Assembly (NCBI GenBank): GCA_913040875.1
Contig: CAJWHX010000099.1
Span: forward strand, 1-9,616
Direction: 5' to 3'
Source of the DNA: an uncultured Pseudomonadota bacterium
Lineage (GTDB): Bacteria > Myxococcota > UBA796
Length of the DNA stretch: 9,616 nt
The position numbers and the translations under genes are program-made. Of this stretch, positions 1 through 5,994 are shown piece after piece. Numbering within the stretch: position 1 is the first letter of the stretch; each line of letters starts with the position of its first letter. The notes below the pieces were generated by a model. The model was not told the origin of the DNA, made no database searches, and saw only the letters and a program-made list of their open reading frames with translations.

Positions 1-33
1 AGTGGATGATGGATTCATAGGATGCCCGAAGGA

Positions 34-72
34 TAAAAAGGTTCGGTATACTTTCGTATCCGAACCTTTTTA
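34..72 (-). terminator. Rho-independent terminator downstream of the aldolase/dehydrogenase gene
   Basis: Positions 34-46 pair with 60-72 as an uninterrupted 13-bp stem (core AAGGTTCGG / CCGAACCTT). Past a bulged T at 47, a further four pairs form (48-51 with 56-59), closing on a TTTC loop. The stem ends in an A-run on one side and a T-run on the other, so it can terminate transcription in either direction. It lies about 50 bases beyond the stop codon of the minus-strand aldolase/dehydrogenase gene, which fits it as the end of that transcript. Confidence 0.8.
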
Positions 73-121
73 AACAAGGGAAGCCGAAGAAGACAGCACC
101 GCAAATCAACTTTTAGTCCTT

Positions 122-2086
122 TTAGACAGTGCGCTCATTCCCCCCATCTATCGACACATGACCACCAGTTGTGGCTTGCATATCTTTACCGACGAGCAAG
201 TAGATGGTTCTCGCAACATCTTTAGAAGTGATGGTGGCTTTGAGAAGGTTGCGTTTTTTGTAGGCGTCGACACTCATGTTGTACTTGGCGGCACGAGCGG
301 TCAGGATATCGTCGGTCCAAACACCCGTATCGAAAACGGCATCTGGGTGAACGCTGTTTACGCGGATTCCAGAAGGTGCCAGTTCCATCGTCGCAACACG
401 AGCAAGCTGCTGCAATCCGGCTTTGGCAACGGAATAGGAAGCCACACCTGGTCCTGGTGCCTTGATGTTCTTCGAGCCCACAAAGACCACCGCAGGATTC
501 CATCCCAACTTGAGAAATGGAATGCTTTCACGCAGTAAATAGAAGTGGGAGTCGAGATTGACCGCCATCGATCTTCGCCAGCCGTCGTCCGACAATTCTT
601 CAATGCTTGCGGACGGGGGGAAGACGCCGGCGTTGCTTACCAATATATCGAGTGCACCGAAGTGACGAACGGTTGTATCCAGCAATGATTTCACGGCATC
701 GGAATCTGTCAGATCACACTGTACACCCAAATAGGATGGATTGCCGTCAAACAGTTCTGTGACCGATGGTACAATATCTGCGCCTACGACACAAGCCCCT
801 TGACTGAGCAACTCTTCTACAGTCGCGAGGCCAATTCCAGACGCTGCGCCCGAGACAAGTGCCACTTGTCCTTCCAGTGACCCCGTTGCCTTTTTGCGTT
901 TCAGTTTGGCTTGCTCGAGTTCCCAATACTCCAAATCAAAGATTTCCTTTTCTGAGAGGGCCTTCCAGCCACCCAAGAACTCTCCCCACTGAATGCACTT
1001 CGACGTGTGATCAATCAGATCTGAAATCACGCGCAGACGCTTGCCGTTGGGTCCAAAGACAAAGCGACCTTTATTCGCCCACAGCACCCACCGAGGAGCC
1101 TGATCCAAGCAGGTCAGTCCGCCTTCTTGGTTTCTGTCGAAATAGGCTTTATAATCTGCCGCGTATTTCGCCACATCCTCTACGTGATTTCCAGTCGAGA
1201 TCATCGCGATTCTCTTACAGTGCAGCACGTGGTCTGGCGTCACCGGTCCGCGCTCAGCGATCTCTAAGGATTCGACAGTCGACAGCTTATCCGCTGAAAA
1301 TCGACCTACCAGTGGACCACCCTTTTGCTGACAGACCGCAGCGCGCATCGCTGCAATTTCAATAGCGGCACATTGAACCGCATCCGCATCAAAGCCCAGA
1401 GAACAGTCCCAAGCACCTTGTGTTTTCAAGAAATCTTCTGCTTTACTCACAATGGCAATCATTTTCTCATAGCTCGTCTGGGCATCGTCATTGAAGGTAA
1501 ACACACCGTGATGAAGGAGAATGATCGCTTCACAGCTTGCCCAATCGAGGTCCTGAGTGGCTTGATGAACTTGCTTGGAGAGAATGAATCCCGGCATTTC
1601 ATAATCGAGCACCAGCACCTTTTCCCCGTAGATCTCACGGATCAAGTCGGGACCATTTGGCGTATTGGAGATGGCGACAACCGAATCGGCATGGGTGTGA
1701 TCAACATAGCGAAATGGGATGATGGCGTGTAACAGTGCCTCAACCGACGGTGCCGGTGCTGCAGGATCCAACTGAGACATCTTCAATTCACGCATCATGT
1801 CGATATCGGACAGTTCTGGAAGAGCCGCCAATCGCTTCAGTACATCCAACCTTGTGGGCGAAAAGCCATTTTCACGAATGGTTTTCAAATCGTGACCGGA
1901 CCCCTTTACATAGAGTACCTCGACGTCATCTCCGAAAATGTCCTTGGTGGTTGCTTTCACAGAGGTGTTCCCGCCACCGTGCAAGACCAGATCTTCACTT
2001 TGTCCCAGCAATCTAGAGGTATACGCACGCATCTCTAATGGGGTTGTATATTTTGACGCTTCTGTCGTATCAAACACGCTTTCCAT
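122..2086 (-). CDS. Bifunctional class II aldolase / short-chain dehydrogenase (RhaED-like fusion)
   Basis: A 654-residue fusion enzyme. Residues about 15-390 form a class II aldolase/adducin domain: glycine-rich substrate loop HGGGNTSVK (36-44), a candidate catalytic Glu at 116, and zinc-ligand histidines at 130/132 (DHTHAD) and 192/193 (LLHHG). Residues about 405-654 are a short-chain dehydrogenase: cofactor loop GAASGIG (413-419), Asp437 at the end of strand 2 (suggests NAD rather than NADP), NAG (485-487), and catalytic Ser538, Tyr551 and Lys555 in YSVAK. In the known family (bifunctional rhamnulose-1-phosphate aldolase/lactaldehyde dehydrogenase, usually about 680-700 residues) the aldolase cleaves a ketose phosphate to dihydroxyacetone phosphate plus an aldehyde, which the second domain oxidises. 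The protein should be cytosolic. No rhamnose isomerase, kinase or transporter is adjacent, so the substrate is unproven. The start is ATG with GGAG five bases upstream. A strong terminator follows, and 400 bp of non-genic DNA separates it from the lipoprotein gene, so it is probably its own transcript. Confidence 0.93.
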   Translation of the reverse strand: MESVFDTTEASKYTTPLEMRAYTSRLLGQSEDLVLHGGGNTSVKATTKDIFGDDVEVLYVKGSGHDLKTIRENGFSPTRLDVLKRLAALPELSDIDMMRELKMSQLDPAAPAPSVEALLHAIIPFRYVDHTHADSVVAISNTPNGPDLIREIYGEKVLVLDYEMPGFILSKQVHQATQDLDWASCEAIILLHHGVFTFNDDAQTSYEKMIAIVSKAEDFLKTQGAWDCSLGFDADAVQCAAIEIAAMRAAVCQQKGGPLVGRFSADKLSTVESLEIAERGPVTPDHVLHCKRIAMISTGNHVEDVAKYAADYKAYFDRNQEGGLTCLDQAPRWVLWANKGRFVFGPNGKRLRVISDLIDHTSKCIQWGEFLGGWKALSEKEIFDLEYWELEQAKLKRKKATGSLEGQVALVSGAASGIGLATVEELLSQGACVVGADIVPSVTELFDGNPSYLGVQCDLTDSDAVKSLLDTTVRHFGALDILVSNAGVFPPSASIEELSDDGWRRSMAVNLDSHFYLLRESIPFLKLGWNPAVVFVGSKNIKAPGPGVASYSVAKAGLQQLARVATMELAPSGIRVNSVHPDAVFDTGVWTDDILTARAAKYNMSVDAYKKRNLLKATITSKDVARTIYLLVGKDMQATTGGHVSIDGGNERTV

Positions 2087-2143
2087 AATAGCTCCAAAGT
2101 GAATTAATTCTGTTCGTTCATGGACGGTCTTTAAAAAGGGATT

Positions 2144-2493
2144 TCAGCTACGTTGCCAATCCCAATCAATATTGCTCTGTACCATCCACCCGATATCAAT
2201 ATACGGATTGAATTTATTGGCAACATAAAAGTTGATTTTATCGCCTCTAATTTCACTGGCTCACATCAAATTTGCTGATGAGTCGCTCCCTAGCCCCATA
2301 CAAACTGCGTATACTAATTGACCGAGTTCGGTGGAGACAATAGACTGGTCATCGCCTGCAGATTGCTCACTATGAGCACATCGCCTTGTTGATAGGCGAG
2401 ATTGTCTGCATTGACTTCACTATTGGCATCAAGACACAGAATTAAATCATCAGCCCATACCGCACCGCTACTGTTGCGAAGCAATATTACTTT
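2144..2493 (-). pseudogene. Probable remnant of a decayed gene (two coding-like fragments in different frames)
   Basis: This spacer between the lipoprotein and aldolase genes has no intact gene, but two minus-strand readings look like protein. Fragment 1 (2493 down to stop 2314-2316, 59 codons) includes GAVWADDLILCLDANSEV and later DVLIVSNLQAMTSLL. Fragment 2 (2260 down to stop 2144-2146, 38 codons) includes GDKINFYVANKFNPYIDIGW and ends WDWQRS. The frames differ; a stop (2261-2263) directly precedes fragment 2, and neither fragment has an ATG with a ribosome binding site at its head (fragment 1 has only a TTG at 2482-2484). The simplest reading is one gene broken by a frameshift and stops, with its 5' part lost where the lipoprotein gene now ends. 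I do not recognise the family; the Asn/Asp- and aromatic-rich composition would suit an extracellular beta-rich protein, which is a guess. Chance open frames remain possible. Confidence 0.35.
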
Positions 2494-3263
2494 TCAGCTG
2501 GTTTTTCAGGCTCACTGGAGGGAAGAGCAGCGACTACCTTCGCTGTTTGACCAGTGACATCTGCAACAGCAGTTGGAGTAGAGTCTGCCAACGGTCCCTT
2601 CTCTGGCCACATTTTCACCAATGCCTCTACTGAAGATACGAGGTCAGCGTTATTTTGTTGCTTTGAGATCTCCAATGCTATCATAGAAAATCCAAAGGCA
2701 TCTTGATACTCACCCGGATCTGTAATCTTGCCTTCTTTCACGCCAATCGCGTACTCCTCATCTACCGTTTCCATCAAGAAACGAATGATATCCGAAGCAT
2801 CTCCGCCTGCATTTTTCTGGAGCAATGCGATGTTTGCCTCTGCCTCTTTCAGCATCGGTTCAACCTCTGCAGCCGGTTTGCCTTCATCGAGTGCTTTTGA
2901 GACGGCTTCAAACACATCTCCTTTAAAGCCAAGAGCATCAATGCCAGCTCTTTCCGCTGCATGGGTTTCGGACACTGGATGCAACAAGTGTTGTGCAGCC
3001 TGATCTGGTGCACCAGCACGATACAGTGTCAATCCAGCAACCACGTGTCCCGACATGAAAGCCACGCGTTTTTCAACGGCTAATTTTTGCATCTCTTCCA
3101 TTTCTTCAGGCGAATGCTTCATCTGCATTTCCTTTTTGACTTCCTTCGGAGCCTCGACCTTCACTTCTTTGACAGGTGTTTCAGAAGCCTCTTCTTTATC
3201 ACCGCAGGCAGTAATAGAAAGACTCAATAACAGGACAGGAATAAATAAACGGCTGACTGACAT
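2487..3263 (-). CDS. Putative outer-membrane lipoprotein with conserved-looking histidines, family not recognised
   Basis: A 258-residue protein. Residues 1-20 are a lipoprotein signal peptide: Arg5, hydrophobic stretch 6-17, lipobox ITAC with Cys20 as the lipidated residue. Gly21 at +2 favours transfer to the outer membrane. Residues 22-65 are a charged Lys/Glu-rich linker, and 66-222 look mainly helical. His73, His92, His95 and His101 cluster in a segment reading FMSGHVVAGLTLYRAG then AAQHLLHPVSETHAAER, which could bind a metal; that is inference. The tail is Pro/Ala/Glu-rich. The frame is open further upstream to an ATG at 3317, but that start lacks a ribosome site and would place 18 residues, encoded partly by an inverted repeat, before the signal peptide. 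I therefore chose the ATG at 3261-3263. It is preceded by a promoter-like region with a Fur-like palindrome (3339-3371). An isolated gene, probably monocistronic. Confidence 0.85.
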   Translation of the reverse strand: MSVSRLFIPVLLLSLSITACGDKEEASETPVKEVKVEAPKEVKKEMQMKHSPEEMEEMQKLAVEKRVAFMSGHVVAGLTLYRAGAPDQAAQHLLHPVSETHAAERAGIDALGFKGDVFEAVSKALDEGKPAAEVEPMLKEAEANIALLQKNAGGDASDIIRFLMETVDEEYAIGVKEGKITDPGEYQDAFGFSMIALEISKQQNNADLVSSVEALVKMWPEKGPLADSTPTAVADVTGQTAKVVAALPSSEPEKPAEK

Positions 3264-3287
3264 AATAACATCCACGTATTCTAAAAC

Positions 3288-3314
3288 GTCTATCAGAAAG
3301 AACGTCTGATAGAC
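3288..3314 (-). repeat. Perfect 10-bp inverted repeat in the lipoprotein 5' leader
   Basis: GTCTATCAGA (3288-3297) and TCTGATAGAC (3305-3314) are exact reverse complements with a 7-base spacer. The repeat sits 24 bases upstream of the chosen lipoprotein ATG and downstream of the candidate -10 at 3338-3343, so it would be transcribed into a stable leader hairpin. On the coding strand it is followed by GTTTTAG, only a short T-run, so it is a weak attenuator candidate. It could equally be a repressor operator or an mRNA-stabilising stem. Confidence 0.6.
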
Positions 3315-3337
3315 CATCGTTAATTGTTGTGAGTACT

Positions 3338-3366
3338 CATCTATTGAGATTGATTATCAGTTTCAA
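3338..3366 (-). promoter_or_regulatory. Candidate sigma70-type promoter of the lipoprotein gene
   Basis: On the minus strand TTGAAA (3361-3366, five of six to the -35 consensus) is separated by exactly 17 bases from TAGATG (3338-3343, a weak three-of-six -10). The expected transcript start is near 3330, giving a leader of about 65 bases that contains the 3288-3314 inverted repeat. The weak -10 keeps confidence low, but the spacing and the palindrome lying between the two boxes support it. Confidence 0.35.
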
Positions 3367-3371
3367 TAGAT
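3339..3371. promoter_or_regulatory. 33-bp palindromic operator with Fur-box-like core
   Basis: The 33 bases are symmetric about position 3355. The outer arms ATCTATTGA (3339-3347) and TCAATAGAT (3363-3371) match perfectly, and five of the seven inner pairs also match, 14 of 16 pairs in all. The inner 19 bases, GAGATTGATTATCAGTTTC (3346-3364), match the classic Fur consensus GATAATGATWATCATTATC at 15 of 19 positions. The site lies between and overlaps the candidate -35 and -10 of the lipoprotein gene, the usual place for a repressor. No T-tract follows, so it is not an obvious terminator for the upstream kinase gene. Fur is the best guess; another dimeric regulator could read the longer arms. 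Confidence 0.55.
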
Positions 3372-3494
3372 TGGAAGTCATGTATTGTAATCCCGTGGAA
3401 ACGTCCATTAAAATTCAATTGCAACAGTAAAATTCCACACTCATTGAATGACAGAATCAACGTCTACATACTTCTCATTATCAACTCGAATCCA

Positions 3495-5954
3495 CTACAA
3501 CGCAGTCCGTTGTTTCAACTCTTTCATACCGGGCAATTGAATCCCAAAGGTCGATGCTGAGCCCAATGTTTCCATTTCTGTTAGCACACTGTCGAGCGTT
3601 GCTTTGTCTCCAACATTCAGAGCGTTGAGCCCAATCAAGTACTGGAGATACACATTGAATCGCTTTCGCTCTGTAAAGTGAAGAGCCGTATCGCCCAACA
3701 CTGCACCGACTGTTGCAAGCTCATCTTTCCAATCTTTTTCAGGATTGGACAGCATCTCTGCCTCGAGTGCCTTGGACGTGCTGAGTGCCAGAAAGTAGCT
3801 ATTCTGGAAACCCACAGCCAGATTGGCACAGAATTCCCAATGTTTACGAGCCTCTTCATAATCTCCATCGACAAAATGCAGCTCTCCTGTACCATAGAGT
3901 GCACTCAGTTGGTTTGTCGTTGGAATCGTATCTCCAATTGACGTCGTGAATGTTGTCATGAACCCTGCTTCATCATTGTTGTCATGTTGAATCGCCAGCA
4001 GGAGATCCAGTGCTGGTGCAAATGTCGGATCCGTCGCCAAGACCTGCTGAATACTATCTGCTGCAACTTCTTTCTTTCCGACCTGCCAAAGTAGCTCGGC
4101 CTTTTGAACGACCAAGTCCAACTCTCCCGGATATTGACGGACTGCGGCTTGAGCATCCTCTAGAGCAGCATTCGTGTTTCCACGCACTCGATCGGCAAGA
4201 ATTTGAAGATGCGGCACCACTCCCAAACGCATATTTCGCTCCGAATATCGCTGAACGACACCATCAAAGTCAGCCCCCATCTTATAACGCATGGCTACGA
4301 GATAGTTGAGTTCAATCAACGGATCCTTTGTCTTTTCGATCAATTCCAGCCACGACTCCTCCAAGCGTTCTCTTGGGACTTTTGGATCCCAACTTTTGGA
4401 CAACAGTTTAAATAAGGTTCGAAGTTCCAAGCTGGCATTTGGGTGTGAATAACTGTGTAGAGACGTCGAAAACAATGTGGGGGGCAGAGTGTGTTGACCC
4501 TGTAAAATCAGCGTCAACGTATACAGGTTGTGCACGATTGGATCAGATGGTTGATCGGCATGCAATTCACTCAACAACGTCGCGGCCGCCATCAACTGAC
4601 CATCCAAAACAAGTTGCTTCGCTTGCTCAAAATCAGTGACGGTGGCTGGGTTATCTATCTCCATTTCAAGAATGCTCGTGTTCTGTGTGGTCAAGCTGAG
4701 CACGGCGAAGTCGTTCCATTGAAACCCTAGGAACAATGACACCAACACAACCACCGCACCAACGACAAGCGACGTAGAGGATTGCTCACTGGTCGGAGTG
4801 TCTGGTTCATCAGGTGACTGTGGTGCTGGTAGACCATCTACAGTCGCCTCATTCTCTTCTGATGATTTCGCTGATGATTTTAGTGGATCGTTGTTCCCAT
4901 GTTCTTGGATGGCCTCCGTGGTCTGCTGCTGCCATGGAGTTGTAGGCTCATCATCATCCGGCACATGGGTAAATGTATCGTTTGATTCTCGAACTTCAGT
5001 GGTGTATTTTTCCCATACTCGCTTCAAACGCTCCAGATTTGGACCAACCATCTCGGGTGTTTTGATTCGAGTCAGTTTTAGCTCATTGACTGTTGCTTCG
5101 TGGCACAGTTCCTCTAAATCTGCGGTCAGTTCGGAAGCAGATGCATATCGCATGTCCAGCTCTGCGCAGCAACCCTTATGAATGATATTCTGAACGGATA
5201 GAGGCAACTCTTTGACCATCTCGTCGCGAATATCTTGAATGAACAAATCCATCGGATCATCGAGTGTCATCAAATTGTAGAGCGTTGCGACAAGAGCGTA
5301 TACATCTGTTTGAACAGTGGTGTTTTTGGTGTTGAGTCGCTGCTCTGGAGACATATATTGCAGCGTTCCCATCACCGCTCTGGTTCTAGTCTGACTGGTT
5401 TCTGACACGGTATCCTTGGCGATTCCAAAATCACTGAGTTGTGCCCCGTCTGCGGTCAACAGAATGTTGTCTGGTTTCACATCTCGATGAATAAACCCTT
5501 TCTCGTGCGCATATTCTAGGGCCCTTGCGATATCCAGACAGACCTTGGCAGCCTGTCCTACAGTCATCTTATCGTGCTGACTCACATAACTTTTCGCCGA
5601 CCCGTATGGGATGTACTCCATGACAATATAGAGCGTCATCCCTTCCAGTCCCAAATCATAAATCTGCACGATGTTTGGATGCTTCAAATTCGCCATCGCG
5701 ACCGCTTCTGTTTGAAAGCGATCTCGAACGTCATCCCCCAATAGAAACTCGGGTTTGAGAATCTTCAATGCCCTGTCAATCTTCAAAGATGTGTCGTAGG
5801 CCTTAAAGACGGCTGCCATTCCTCCAACGCCGATACATCCTTGGATTTGATACCGACCGTTGGACAGCGTCGGCATTTCAAAATGGGTTTGTGTGGGATC
5901 TTGAGAAGGTGAAGAGGTGGACATACTCGGCCTATGATAAAACGTACTTTCCAT
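3495..5954 (-). CDS. Membrane-anchored PknB-type Ser/Thr protein kinase with TPR-like periplasmic region
   Basis: An 819-residue protein. Residues about 35-285 are a Hanks-type kinase domain: glycine loop GVGGMAAV (42-49), ATP lysine Lys64, helix-C Glu83, catalytic loop HRDVKPDN (156-163, Asp158), DFG (175-177), Ser/Thr-rich activation loop, and SPE (202-204) in place of APE. All key residues are present, so it should be active. A Pro/Ser/Asp/Glu-rich juxtamembrane linker (about 325-393) leads to one membrane helix (about 394-412). Residues about 440-815 are helical and TPR-like, clearest at 594-660, and should face the periplasm as sensor or docking region. This is the domain order of many myxobacterial kinases. 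The start at 5954 is the longest; ATG 5922-5924 (residue 11) has a possible AGG six bases upstream and may be the real one. It follows acs by about 40-70 bp on the same strand with no terminator seen, so the two may be cotranscribed. Confidence 0.92.
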   Translation of the reverse strand: MESTFYHRPSMSTSSPSQDPTQTHFEMPTLSNGRYQIQGCIGVGGMAAVFKAYDTSLKIDRALKILKPEFLLGDDVRDRFQTEAVAMANLKHPNIVQIYDLGLEGMTLYIVMEYIPYGSAKSYVSQHDKMTVGQAAKVCLDIARALEYAHEKGFIHRDVKPDNILLTADGAQLSDFGIAKDTVSETSQTRTRAVMGTLQYMSPEQRLNTKNTTVQTDVYALVATLYNLMTLDDPMDLFIQDIRDEMVKELPLSVQNIIHKGCCAELDMRYASASELTADLEELCHEATVNELKLTRIKTPEMVGPNLERLKRVWEKYTTEVRESNDTFTHVPDDDEPTTPWQQQTTEAIQEHGNNDPLKSSAKSSEENEATVDGLPAPQSPDEPDTPTSEQSSTSLVVGAVVVLVSLFLGFQWNDFAVLSLTTQNTSILEMEIDNPATVTDFEQAKQLVLDGQLMAAATLLSELHADQPSDPIVHNLYTLTLILQGQHTLPPTLFSTSLHSYSHPNASLELRTLFKLLSKSWDPKVPRERLEESWLELIEKTKDPLIELNYLVAMRYKMGADFDGVVQRYSERNMRLGVVPHLQILADRVRGNTNAALEDAQAAVRQYPGELDLVVQKAELLWQVGKKEVAADSIQQVLATDPTFAPALDLLLAIQHDNNDEAGFMTTFTTSIGDTIPTTNQLSALYGTGELHFVDGDYEEARKHWEFCANLAVGFQNSYFLALSTSKALEAEMLSNPEKDWKDELATVGAVLGDTALHFTERKRFNVYLQYLIGLNALNVGDKATLDSVLTEMETLGSASTFGIQLPGMKELKQRTAL

Positions 5955-5994
5955 ACGATCTACAATCGTACGGTAGATGGAACAACTAAAGAAT

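Noticed and set aside
158..538. Plus-strand open frames across 158-2016 (up to about 168 codons)
   Set aside because: All lie antisense within the aldolase/dehydrogenase gene, have low-complexity or Arg/Ser/Pro-rich translations with no recognisable motif, and reflect antisense codon bias of the real gene.
3264..3317. Longer lipoprotein start at ATG 3317
   Set aside because: It would bury the signal peptide 18 residues inside the protein, has no Shine-Dalgarno sequence, and its codons overlap a perfect inverted repeat.
5957..5980. Short inverted repeat ATCTAC/GTAGAT between acs and the kinase gene
   Set aside because: Only six pairs with a nine-base loop and no T-run; not enough for a terminator or a confident operator.
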